Positions 51,901-59,869 of a stretch of 62,023 nt of DNA are shown here, one piece after another; the stretch's first letter is position 1, and every line of letters starts with the position of its first letter. Below the pieces are notes generated by a model, which ran no database searches, was not told the origin of the DNA, and worked only from the letters and a program-made list of their open reading frames with translations. The stretch is from the NCBI GenBank assembly GCA_964591275.1, contig CAZQAE010000029.1, forward strand, positions 1 to 62,023, read 5' to 3'. The translations under genes were made by a program, and so were the position numbers. Source of the DNA: G963674685 sp964591275 (GTDB lineage Bacteria; Lernaellota; Lernaellaia; JACKCT01).

Positions 51901-52176
51901 CAGCTTTCTGATCGACGGAAGAGCGGGCTTTCCAATTTCACCGACAAAGGCAGCGTCCGGTATGGCGACCTGATCGAATTGGCCGTCTGTCGCAAGGTTG
52001 AAGCCGTGCAGCGTGAAATTGATGATCAGACCGTCATCGGTGTTTTCCGTCAGTGTCAGGGACCAGGGGCTTTGCGTGGGTGATGAGTCGCCAAGGGGAA
52101 TCCACTGTGCGAAAGCCGCATTGCCTACGACGCAAACCAACGCCAGGCACATTGCGATTATCGTCGGCCACCTCAA
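48958..52176 (-). CDS. Gingipain-like C25 peptidase with five FN3 domains and GCGW terminus
   Basis: 1072 residues from TTG 52176, which gives a textbook signal peptide (RWPTIIAMCLALVCVVGNAAFA-Q) and a GGGGA site nine bases upstream; the open frame continues to 52299. Order: C25-type propeptide (about 25-225); caspase-fold peptidase with catalytic His441 (NYRGHGNSVSW) and Cys479 (LFSIACENADMG), with YVLFIGDKGLDHIPWIEG before them; five FN3-like domains (about 600-1035; starts APYNL, APTNL, APVEL, APQAL, RPAML); then a Gly/Asp-rich stalk ending DDSGGGCGW. No type IX sorting domain. Secreted endopeptidase, likely surface-held through its C-terminus. Confidence 0.92.
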   Translation of the reverse strand: MRWPTIIAMCLALVCVVGNAAFAQWIPLGDSSPTQSPWSLTLTENTDDGLIINFTLHGFNLATDGQFDQVAIPDAAFVGEIGKPALPSIRKLIQIPAQSDFRVEIIDVASEHFDGLLIDPQQPFVTDSQAPPPFVIDADAYATDRPFPDYDATLKNPAIWGGLRTATLIINPLRFNPRTGRLTAASRIRFKIVFEGLNDHNALAREPQFVSPDRRRMYSKTLLNYSDNPQAPLRADAQTTYLIIVDEAFEDHEKITELAARHTESGHSVEIVTAQGIVGEEPAADIKAYIRGVYEQSSPPMLEYVLFIGDKGLDHIPWIEGATGKYGDTYYTFLDGDDYLSDLALGRLPAKSDEELIIMIDKILYWSGDDFGGDWLGISLLTAHRQGYPDKYTAVSEAVRNYEYRLPAPIFTTQYGGEEATNNSLTAQINEGRFIINYRGHGNSVSWLGWSDLGEYFNTDDVAALGNGGHPAILFSIACENADMGRDDPCFAESWMIHPTGGAAAVLGSIYGSYTIPNDEFNKYLFKAIYDDGITNPGYILNKANADLYAHFAGDPTYESYTQQNIEMYLWLGDPAMSLPIAELDAPYNLGSRALDSARIVLDWIDQSEDEDYFRLEISESETGDWQVLENLPADETSYEYGNFTEAQGAYFRLKAVRGEIESYYSNVVYAQSLPAAPTNLHAHALSVSSIHLIWSDNSQGETSQKILRRGPGESVFHEAAEMAADLFEFTDEGLREGSVYEYLVEAISLGGGAQSADLAQATTLCAAPVELVAESREDMSVTLHWRDVSEGEQRFIVYRKTPFDAPDWEIIGYADTDAAHYTDSTVGEAQRLAWAISAENSGGIGPKSETCFALTIPAAPQALAAHPVSSSSIQLVWSDISQGETHLSLTRSTDGETWAERAFVPVDAESFTDTGLVEGQMVFYRLHAVNEAGQSPAGNTTQTRTLPARPAMLNAVPVDAGVSLTWTDNSEAESGFRIERRFEEGAFDTVASVGENEMTFIDTSAPPRKLVYRVAAFHEYGDSEYSEHAEIVKTGEGSDDGGDQDVSGDNGDGGNKVGGDEQDDSGGGCGW

Positions 52177-52422
52177 AATTATTATTCCCCAACCTTCTTC
52201 GTCAGCGCGTGGAAGAATCCACACGGCCATTGAATATTGTAACCCATCGGCGAGGATTTGTAGAGATATGAATTGTGGGCGGGTGATGCCAGTCGCCATT
52301 TTCCGCGCGGCCTAACACACATTGTCCGCGCATCGAAAATTGTGATACTGTCAATTGTTCGATAATTGGGGCTTTTTGCGTGCGTGGTTGTTTGTCCAAT
52401 GACTAAAGTTTCGGATGTGAAA

Positions 52423-54879
52423 ATGCGCCGTCTTTCTTTGATGAAAATTTTGCTGCTCGCTTTGGCTTCCTTTTTTTTTGTTTTGCCGCTTTCCTGCGGC
52501 GACGATTCTTCCTCCGGCACTTCCTCGGCGGATGATGGCGATGACGATATCTTTCCCGCCGACGACGACGCTGACGACGATGTCTATGATGATGTGAACG
52601 ATGATCTGGATGATGATTCAACAAACGACGATCTCGATGACGACACAGATGATGATCTCGATGACGACACAATGACGACGACGAGCACAACGACGCACAC
52701 GACCACATCGACGACGACTCCCACGACATCCACGTCAACAACGACCACGATGGCGCATACGGAGGACTGCACGCCGACCTTTATAACGCCCGTGGAGATC
52801 GAGGACCCGATGGAATTCGATATTGATCCTCCCTATGAGGACGGGGACGTGCTTCGACAGCAACTATTCGCAGTAACAGCGGCGACGACGGGCGTGGATA
52901 TAGCCGTCGATGCCAATGACACGATGCACATCGCCGCGATGTACGGCAGAGTGTTTGAATACATACAGGTGGACCCGGACGGCGTCATGACGCATGAAAT
53001 GATCGACAAGGACGGGGGGCAGAAACCTCGGATCATCGTGGACGCGGATGGATACGTTCATATCCTTTACCAGAGCTATGTGTACTTCGGGTATATTCGC
53101 CCCATCAACATACTTTACGCAACGAACATGAGCGGCGTATGGACGGTTGAGACCATCGACACAATTGAAACTTTTGGCGATGGGATTTGGATGGGCTTTG
53201 CTCTCGATATGCTGAAGCAACCGCACACTTTTTACGTTTCCGACGACAGCCAGTCGGATGTTTATTATGCAAAAAAATCCGGCGGAACTTGGTTGATCGA
53301 ATCAGTAATCCCAGCCGATGGCAAGTGGCGTGCTGCCTTCTCTCTCGCCTTCGACGCGGAAGGGACACTCCACGAGGTGCACGCGGAGGAGGATTCGACG
53401 CAGCATTATTGGAATACGGGCTCTGGATGGCAATCAGAGATGATCTCTTCTCAGAGACCCTATGCGGGAACGAGCTTGGCAATCGGAGATGATGGGGTAT
53501 TGCACGTTGCATACTCGGTTTACGGCGGATCGCTTGCATACGCGACCAATGCAGGAGGAGCATGGGATGAAATTCTCGTGGACTGGTGCGGCGCATTGTC
53601 GAGCCGGGCAAAAATGGTGCTGGGTGCTTTGGGTGCGGCGCACGTAGTATACGCCGATGGTTCTATGACAGGCGTGCGTTACGCGACGAACGCGAGCGGA
53701 AGCTGGGAGATCACCCGCTTCAGCGCGGCGGAATCTCTTGAGGGTTGGTACGTTTCGGCGGCGATGGATTCGGCGGGCGCGGTGCATATCGCGGAGTATG
53801 GGTATTCCTATGACTCCCTCTACTACCTGACGAACGCTTCGGGAGCCTGGGGGCGTAAGCTCCTGGCCGGGGGAAGGCATTCAACTTCCAGCAAGCCTGT
53901 TTTCGATGAGGCTGGACATGCACACATATTGTTATTTTTGCACTACAGCGATTTGGTGCTACATGGTAGCGACGAAAGCGGTATATGGCGCCTTGAAGGC
54001 ATTGGCGCATCTGCGTCCGGAGGGTATGGCCATTCAATCGCTGTCGGTCCGGACGCGGTTTTGCATGCGGCGCTTCCCTCCGCTGACGACACTTCCATAT
54101 ATTACGCCGCACGTTCAGCAACCGACGGCTCCTGGGCGCTGGAGACTCTCGATACGGGCGAGTTTGGTTCCAGCGCAGCAGCGGGGGTTGATTCCGCGGG
54201 CCGACCGCGCGTTGTTTATCATCGTGAAGCGCCGAATGACCACGTCGTTTACGCGGCCTGGAATGATGGCGTGTGGGAATATGAGACCATCGATCCTGGA
54301 GGCGCCGTCGGGGGGCTTGTCTTTGACGACGAGGATCGACCGACGGTGCTCTACTGCCCGAGCAACTATCCCGCCGTTTACCAGGACAGCATCTTTGTGG
54401 CGACACGCGGCGACGATGGCATCTGGACACCCGAATCTCTGTTCGACGAAGGACGACAGTCCAGTAAAATGTCCCTTGCGTTGGGCTTGTCCGGTGAACC
54501 CCACGTGGTTTTCTACAATCGAGAAAACGATCTTTACTATTATTTTGTAAAATCCGGCAACGGACAGTGGGAAATTGTCAGGACTTTCGACCTGGGCAAC
54601 AGGAGCGATGGAGAAAATGATCTGTTCATTGATGATGCCGGATACATCCACTTGGCCCTTTGGGGCGAGACCGCCCAAGAGGATGTGAGAGGACTGGTTT
54701 ACATAAGCAATATTTCCGGTTCCTGGGAACGCAAAGATGTCGATCTTGATGCGGGGGTTTGGAATCCTTCTTTGACAATGCTCGCCGATGGCGACATTTC
54801 CGTAGTCTACAAATTCAACAAGGATGACTTTTACGGATTGATGAAAACGACTTTCTCGGGAGATTTCACCACGCCCTAA
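52423..54879 (+). CDS. Asp/Thr-stalk lipoprotein with long beta-propeller repeats
   Basis: 818 residues from ATG 52423; ATG 52441 is an alternative. Lipobox LPLSC, an Asp-rich stalk (about 27-82), a Thr-rich linker (about 83-110, TMTTTSTTTHTTTSTT), then about 700 residues of repeated strands: a hydrophobic strand, DxAGxxHIxYxx, and YATNxSGxWxxE, repeated at least ten times (YATNASGSWEITRF, YLTNASGAWGRKLL, YISNISGSWERKDV). This pattern is that of tachylectin- or sialidase-like propeller repeats; no enzyme motif is visible. Probably a surface sugar-binding protein. Divergent from the C25 peptidase gene. Confidence 0.88.
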   Translation: MRRLSLMKILLLALASFFFVLPLSCGDDSSSGTSSADDGDDDIFPADDDADDDVYDDVNDDLDDDSTNDDLDDDTDDDLDDDTMTTTSTTTHTTTSTTTPTTSTSTTTTMAHTEDCTPTFITPVEIEDPMEFDIDPPYEDGDVLRQQLFAVTAATTGVDIAVDANDTMHIAAMYGRVFEYIQVDPDGVMTHEMIDKDGGQKPRIIVDADGYVHILYQSYVYFGYIRPINILYATNMSGVWTVETIDTIETFGDGIWMGFALDMLKQPHTFYVSDDSQSDVYYAKKSGGTWLIESVIPADGKWRAAFSLAFDAEGTLHEVHAEEDSTQHYWNTGSGWQSEMISSQRPYAGTSLAIGDDGVLHVAYSVYGGSLAYATNAGGAWDEILVDWCGALSSRAKMVLGALGAAHVVYADGSMTGVRYATNASGSWEITRFSAAESLEGWYVSAAMDSAGAVHIAEYGYSYDSLYYLTNASGAWGRKLLAGGRHSTSSKPVFDEAGHAHILLFLHYSDLVLHGSDESGIWRLEGIGASASGGYGHSIAVGPDAVLHAALPSADDTSIYYAARSATDGSWALETLDTGEFGSSAAAGVDSAGRPRVVYHREAPNDHVVYAAWNDGVWEYETIDPGGAVGGLVFDDEDRPTVLYCPSNYPAVYQDSIFVATRGDDGIWTPESLFDEGRQSSKMSLALGLSGEPHVVFYNRENDLYYYFVKSGNGQWEIVRTFDLGNRSDGENDLFIDDAGYIHLALWGETAQEDVRGLVYISNISGSWERKDVDLDAGVWNPSLTMLADGDISVVYKFNKDDFYGLMKTTFSGDFTTP

Positions 54880-55269
54880 GGGCGTGCGTGTGGATGCATT
54901 GGCCTATGAAGCGCCGGAAATGGCGTCGCCATTTTTCAATATTTGATGAATGAACGCTATGGCAAAAGCACGAAGAATGCGCTGAGGAAAATCGATGCGA
55001 TGTAAAGAAAATAAAACTGCGGAGCCTCGCCGGATAAGACGTTCGGACAAAAGAGCTACGCAACCTTCAAAGCCGCTCCTACACTGACCACTGTTCATTG
55101 ACCACCGAGCGCGAATTGACGAAGACCCATGGAAACGGTTACAGTCCAGCGGTTGGCGATATGGCGGCAAAGGGCCATCCCATTGGTTGCGCTGGTCGCA
55201 AATAAAGCAGACAACCGGAGCGGATAAAGAATTATCATCCCTCATTCCGATTTGTTTCAAGAGGACACA
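54880..55269. other. Intergenic leader of the DUF6754 operon
   Basis: No gene seen. It contains fragments of dispersed palindromic repeats (CCGGATAAGACGTTCGGAC near 55034-55052; AGCCGCTCCTACA near 55071-55083) and a long 5' region ahead of the operon. I looked for a cyclic-di-GMP or B12 riboswitch and saw none that I could support. Confidence 0.5.
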
Positions 55270-57021
55270 ATGATAAAACTCACGCGGGTTTGCGCCTTAG
55301 TGATTGCGGCGCTTGTCGTTGCGATGCCGGTCATCGCGCAGGAACTTCCCCCATCAGCCACAGCTTCCGAAGCCAATCCGGGCATGGAGGGCGCAGCCGA
55401 AGTTTTCGAGCAAACCGGGCCGCCGAAAATCGCCCCGGCGCCGGTCCCTGGCAATACAACGCAGGGTCCGATCTGCCCGCCGATGGATCTGTCGGTTTCA
55501 GACAGCCCGGACGATGAAGGCGGATCGATCCTCGTTTCCTGGCGACCGTGTGATCCAAAATACACTCCGTCGGCAAAAAATTTTGTGATCTACAGGTCGG
55601 CAAAAACCGACAAGGGCTACAGTCCATTTTTGTTCGTGGATGAGATTTCCGCCGGCGACGCAAAATACCTGCAAAAGACGAAAGACGGCGAAAAATACCA
55701 ATATGCGGACGAGGGCATGGATAACGGGACGCTCTATCTTTATCGGGTGGCCGCCCTTGACTCCGCTGACGGCGGTGGCTTCTCCTACGCATTTTCCATT
55801 GTGTCCGATCTGGTCACGGTCGATTTCGGCCCCGTCGCGTCCGACAGGCAAATTATTCCATACAAAAAGCGAAATACGATATCCGACGGCTCGGTCATCG
55901 CCGCGCCGATCAATATACGGGCCGAAGACAAGCCCAACGACGCCGGGGGAAGCATCATCGTATCCTGGACGCCTCCGGCGGCTGCCGAAACCGTTGCCGG
56001 TCTTGTCTATCGGATATACCGCGCCACTGATCGCGAAGGGGATTATAAATTCATCGGCTCCACCGGCAAGAATAGAACCCAATATGAGGATGCGACGCAC
56101 AAAGACGCTCCCAAAGATGCAATTTATTCCTATCTCGTGGTCGCATCGGACGCAGGCGGCGCCTGGCTTTCCGTCTCCGAGCGCAGCAACGCGACGCAGG
56201 CCAAAATGCAGATCATCAACTGGAGCACTTGGAACTTCTTTTTCTTTGCCGTGGCGCTGTCGATTTTCATCACGTACTTCATCCGTTCCATCAAAGGCGG
56301 GAAAAAACTGTTCATCAGAAAAATCGCCGGCCTTGAGGCCATTGAGGAATCCATCGGGCGCGCCACGGAAATGGGCAAGCCGGTTATGTATATTCCTGGC
56401 CTGATGGACATGAACGATGTGCAAACCGTCGCCTCCGTGGTCATTTTGGGCCGGATCGCAAGGCAGGTGGCCGAATACGACACGCGCCTGATGGTCCCCA
56501 CTTCCAAGAGCCTCGTGATGACCACGGGACGTGAAACGGTCAGAGAAGCTTTTATTTCCGTAGGCCGTCCCGACGCCTACAATGACGACATCGTCACGTA
56601 TCTGACGGACGAGCAATTCGGCTACGTGGCCGGCGTCAACGGCCTGATGGTCCGCAACAAACCGGCGACCTGCCTGTATTTCGGGGCCTTTTTCGCCGAA
56701 TCGCTGATCCTGGCCGAAACGGGCAATTCCATCGGGGCCATTCAGATCGCTGGAACCGCCATGCCCGCGCAGCTTCCATTTTTCATTGCCGCCTGCGATT
56801 ACACACTCATTGGCGAGGAACTTTTCGCCGCATCAGCCTATTTGTCCGGCGAACCGAAGCTGCTCGGCAGCCTCAAAGGCCAGGACATAGGCAAACTGCT
56901 GGGGATGTTCGGCATGATCGTCGGCGGAATTTTCGCCACGATCGCCGAGCTTTCCGGCGCCGGATGGGCCATCGGAATAACGGATTTCTTCCAGAGGCTG
57001 TTCACAGCCGCCTCGAATTGA
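55270..57021 (+). CDS. FN3-DUF6754 membrane protein, first gene of a four-gene membrane operon
   Basis: 583 residues from ATG 55270 (AAGAGGA upstream). Signal peptide (ALVVAMPVIA-Q), two FN3-like domains facing the periplasm (about 75-185 and 215-310), one membrane helix (about 320-338: FFFFAVALSIFITYFI), then a cytoplasmic DUF6754 domain (about 345-583): IAGLEAIEESIGRATEMGKP, YIPGLMDMNDVQTVASVVIL, YDTRLMVPTSKSLVMTTGRE, FAESLILAETGNSIGAIQIA and AASAYLSGEPKLLGSLKGQD. That domain is strongly conserved in many phyla, with no described function. Hydrophobic segments near the end may form further membrane contacts. Sixteen bases separate it from the next gene. Confidence 0.9.
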   Translation: MIKLTRVCALVIAALVVAMPVIAQELPPSATASEANPGMEGAAEVFEQTGPPKIAPAPVPGNTTQGPICPPMDLSVSDSPDDEGGSILVSWRPCDPKYTPSAKNFVIYRSAKTDKGYSPFLFVDEISAGDAKYLQKTKDGEKYQYADEGMDNGTLYLYRVAALDSADGGGFSYAFSIVSDLVTVDFGPVASDRQIIPYKKRNTISDGSVIAAPINIRAEDKPNDAGGSIIVSWTPPAAAETVAGLVYRIYRATDREGDYKFIGSTGKNRTQYEDATHKDAPKDAIYSYLVVASDAGGAWLSVSERSNATQAKMQIINWSTWNFFFFAVALSIFITYFIRSIKGGKKLFIRKIAGLEAIEESIGRATEMGKPVMYIPGLMDMNDVQTVASVVILGRIARQVAEYDTRLMVPTSKSLVMTTGRETVREAFISVGRPDAYNDDIVTYLTDEQFGYVAGVNGLMVRNKPATCLYFGAFFAESLILAETGNSIGAIQIAGTAMPAQLPFFIAACDYTLIGEELFAASAYLSGEPKLLGSLKGQDIGKLLGMFGMIVGGIFATIAELSGAGWAIGITDFFQRLFTAASN

Positions 57022-57037
57022 TCGGAGGGTAGAACAA

Positions 57038-57718
57038 ATGCTTGTCAAAAGGACAATCCCGCTCACAATAACCTTCATCGTCGGGATGGTGCTCATTTTA
57101 TCGAAACTCTTCCCGGTGGCCAGCGGATTGGGCGAGGAGTTTTCGATTTACTTCGACATCATCGCCTGCTTTGCCTTCATTCTGGGAGGCGGCAACCTGG
57201 TCAAGATTCACGGCAACAAGCTTTATAGGCGCCAATCCGGCTGGGGCTATTCGATGATGTGCCTGATCGGATTTTTCGTCACGCTCACCATCGGCATGTT
57301 CAAGCTCGGCAATCCGGGGGGCATTTCCGGCGATCCCGTGGCGCAAGGAAGCTATTTCAACATCATCTACGACTTCACCTTCAAGCCCCTGGCCGCAACT
57401 ATGTTCTCCCTGCTGGCGTTTTACGTTGCTTCGGCAAGCTATCGGGCCTTTCGCGCAAAAAATCTGGAGGCCACCATCCTTTTAGTGGCGGCATTCATCA
57501 TTCTATTGGGACGCACATTCATCGGCTCCTGGGTTTCCTTCTGGACGACTCCCGGCGAAGGATTCGGCATCCCCGAATTGGCTGAATGGATCATGAACTA
57601 TCCTAATCTGGCCGGGCAGCGGGCGATCATGATCGGCATCGCCCTGGGCATTGTTTCCACATCGCTGAAAATCATTTTGGGCATCGACCGCGGCTACCTG
57701 GGCTCGGACGTCGAATAG
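57038..57718 (+). CDS. Six-helix membrane protein of the DUF6754 operon
   Basis: 226 residues, with GGAGGG before ATG 57038. Six predicted helices: about 9-27, 38-55, 70-86, 118-136, 146-166 and 196-214. Loop features include LVKIHGNKLYRRQSGWGYS and SFWTTPGEGFGIPELAEWI. No transporter signature is recognised. The gene lies 16 bases after the DUF6754 gene and 11 before the next, so the four proteins are probably made together as one inner-membrane complex. Confidence 0.88.
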   Translation: MLVKRTIPLTITFIVGMVLILSKLFPVASGLGEEFSIYFDIIACFAFILGGGNLVKIHGNKLYRRQSGWGYSMMCLIGFFVTLTIGMFKLGNPGGISGDPVAQGSYFNIIYDFTFKPLAATMFSLLAFYVASASYRAFRAKNLEATILLVAAFIILLGRTFIGSWVSFWTTPGEGFGIPELAEWIMNYPNLAGQRAIMIGIALGIVSTSLKIILGIDRGYLGSDVE

Positions 57719-57729
57719 GGAGCGAAAGC

Positions 57730-58623
57730 ATGAAGTTCTTTGAGACAATACGCGACATCGATAGAAGAGTCATTTTCCTTCTGATGGCCCTGTCGGTTGC
57801 GCTGCCGTTGATGTTCACCTTGCGTTTTCCGGAATTTCCAACCCCGATGGTCAAGGAAACCTTCAAGATCGTCGATCAGTTGCCCGCTGGAAGCAAAATT
57901 CTGATGAGCTTCGATTACGATCCGGCGTCGGAACCGGAACTGCAACCGATGGCGACGGCCTGGTTTCGGCACCTCGTGGAACAAAGGCACATGATTTATA
58001 TCTCGGCCCTGTGGCCAATCGGCCAGGACATGGCGCGGCAAACAATTCAGCAGATGAAAAAGGATCTTGTGATCACGAAGCGTGAAACCGGAGTTGACCT
58101 TCCCTTCAAGTATGGCCGGGACTACGTGAACCTGGGATTCAAATCCGGCGGCCCCGGCGTCATCAACGTGATGCTCACCGACATTGAAAAGATGTTTCCG
58201 ACGGACGTTCACAACAAGGCGCTTTCCTCCATTCCCATGATGAAAAGTGTGAAAAACCTGAGCGACTTCGATCTCATCATTAACATTTCCGCCGGCTCAC
58301 CGGGCCTTAAAGAGTGGATTCAGTTCGGCGCGGACCCGGCGGGCGTTAAGATCATCGGAGGAAGCACAGCCGTGCAGGCTCCGTTGCTATACCCGTATTA
58401 TCCCAAGCAATTGGCCGGCGTGCTGGGAGGGCTGAAATCTGCGGCCGAATACGAAAAGCTTCTCGGCGACCGCTACCCTCAATACTCGGATTCTCAACAG
58501 TGCAAGGGCCGCATCCGCATGGGCGCGCAGGCCATAGCACATTTGGTTATCATGCTTTTCATCATCATCGGCAATATCACGTTCTTCATCGACCGCAGGC
58601 GAAGTGAGCGGAGTTCGTCATGA
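57730..58623 (+). CDS. Bitopic protein with periplasmic Rossmann-like domain, DUF6754 operon
   Basis: 297 residues. A helix near the N-terminus (about 14-31) and another near the C-terminus (about 265-285, LVIMLFIIIGNITFFI) hold a periplasmic domain of about 230 residues. It has alternating strand-helix character (KILMSFDYDPASEPELQPMA, FRHLVEQRHMIYISALWPIG, VINVMLTDIEKMF, DFDLIINISAGSPGLKEWI, GVKIIGGSTAVQAPLLYPYY), like a periplasmic binding or Rossmann fold. Four-base ATGA overlap with the next gene. Function unknown. Confidence 0.87.
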   Translation: MKFFETIRDIDRRVIFLLMALSVALPLMFTLRFPEFPTPMVKETFKIVDQLPAGSKILMSFDYDPASEPELQPMATAWFRHLVEQRHMIYISALWPIGQDMARQTIQQMKKDLVITKRETGVDLPFKYGRDYVNLGFKSGGPGVINVMLTDIEKMFPTDVHNKALSSIPMMKSVKNLSDFDLIINISAGSPGLKEWIQFGADPAGVKIIGGSTAVQAPLLYPYYPKQLAGVLGGLKSAAEYEKLLGDRYPQYSDSQQCKGRIRMGAQAIAHLVIMLFIIIGNITFFIDRRRSERSSS

Positions 58624-59498
58624 CAAATCAGCAAAAGAAAAAAACGATCATCTGGACCGTTGTCGGCCTGAGCTTCCTCACCTTTCTTCTTGTTCGCGTG
58701 CTCACGGACAAAATGATCGCGCCGTGGCCCTATCAGGAAAGCGTCGAAGTCAATGCGCCCGTGACGAACCAGTTCGGCTTGGTGATCGGCGAAGAATCAA
58801 CGCAGATTACGCGGACCACATTCAAGGGTTTCTGGACCTGGATCGGCGCCTTTTTCACGATCTGCATCATGTCCTTTCTCTACAATGACAATCCCTTCTA
58901 CAAGTTCGCCGAACACGTCTTTGTGGGCGTATCCGCCGCGTATTGGATGGTCCTGGGATTCTGGAACGTGATCGTGCCCAACCTTTTCGGAAAGCTGACG
59001 CCGAATCTCGTGTCCGGCGTCATCGAGGGCGTCGGCGGAAACAAGCCGCAACTGTTGTACATCATCCCCCTTGTGCTGGGCACCCTGCTGGTTTTGCGCC
59101 TGTCGTCAAAATTCGGCGTCTATTCCCGCTGGTCCCTGGCCTTCATCGTCGGCACGACAGCGGGCTTGAATTTCGTGCAATACCTCAAAAGCGATTTTAT
59201 GAATCAGATCGCCTCATCCATCGTTCCTTTCATCGTCATGACGGATGGGAGTTTCTCCGCGGCCGCCACATTCGGCAACTGGGTGATTTTCATCGGCGTG
59301 TTCTGCGGTTTGATCTACTTCTTTTTCTCCAAAGAACACACGGGAGCCTTCGGCGTCGCCAGCCGTGTCGGAATATGGGTGCTGATGATTTCCTTCGGCG
59401 CATCCTTCGGCTTTACCGTCATGGGCCGCATCGCGCTGCTCGTGGGCCGCATGGAGTATATCCTCGGCGAGTGGCTCAACCTCATGGCAAGCGGATAG
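58620..59498 (+). CDS. Seven- to eight-helix membrane protein, last gene of the DUF6754 operon
   Basis: 292 residues. The start ATG 58620 overlaps the previous stop. Helices at about 9-27, 64-82, 97-115, 140-155, 167-183, 195-212, 218-236 and 250-270. The segment YNDNPFYKFAEHVFVGVSAA is distinctive and looks like a conserved motif of this group. No family name recognised. It is followed by repeat DNA and the assembly gap, so any fifth gene would have been lost there. Confidence 0.87.
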   Translation: MTNQQKKKTIIWTVVGLSFLTFLLVRVLTDKMIAPWPYQESVEVNAPVTNQFGLVIGEESTQITRTTFKGFWTWIGAFFTICIMSFLYNDNPFYKFAEHVFVGVSAAYWMVLGFWNVIVPNLFGKLTPNLVSGVIEGVGGNKPQLLYIIPLVLGTLLVLRLSSKFGVYSRWSLAFIVGTTAGLNFVQYLKSDFMNQIASSIVPFIVMTDGSFSAAATFGNWVIFIGVFCGLIYFFFSKEHTGAFGVASRVGIWVLMISFGASFGFTVMGRIALLVGRMEYILGEWLNLMASG

Positions 59499-59847
59499 GT
59501 ATGAGATATGAGGTATGAAGTATGAGGTATGAAGTATGAGTTTCGGAGATAATCCGGTCATTCCCAAGGGCGGCAGCAGGCAAGAAACCCAAAATTCCGC
59601 TTAACCCTTTTTCCCTTGCGGCAAAATTCTCGGTTCGATTGCGGCGTCGACGTTTTTTTTCATACTTCATACCTCATACTTCTCTGGAATTCCTACAGCA
59701 ATCTCGTCAGGATTNNNNNNNNNNNNNNNNNNNNNNNNNNNNNNNNNNNNNNNNNNNNNNNNNNNNNNNNNNNNNNNNNNNNNNNNNNNNNNNNNNNNNN
59801 NNNNNNNNNNNNNNTCATACTTCATACCTCATACTTCTCTGGAATTC
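59499..59847. other. Satellite-like repeats and 100-N scaffold gap
   Basis: An 8-bp satellite (TATGAGG/TATGAAG) occupies 59500-59540. It reappears as TCATACTTCATACCTCATAC at 59660 and at 59815. Bases 59715-59814 are N. No gene is visible, and frames that cross the N run are artefacts. Confidence 0.85.
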
Positions 59848-59869
59848 CTACAGCAATCTCGTCAGGATT
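59660..59869. repeat. 55-bp exact duplication flanking the N gap
   Basis: 59660-59714 and 59815-59869 are identical over 55 bp, including the stop codon of the DUF1015 gene. The sequence continues normally only on the right side. Confidence 0.95.

Noticed and set aside
54880..55269. Possible riboswitch ahead of the DUF6754 operon
   Set aside because: No conserved core of any riboswitch class could be matched by eye; part of the region is dispersed repeats.
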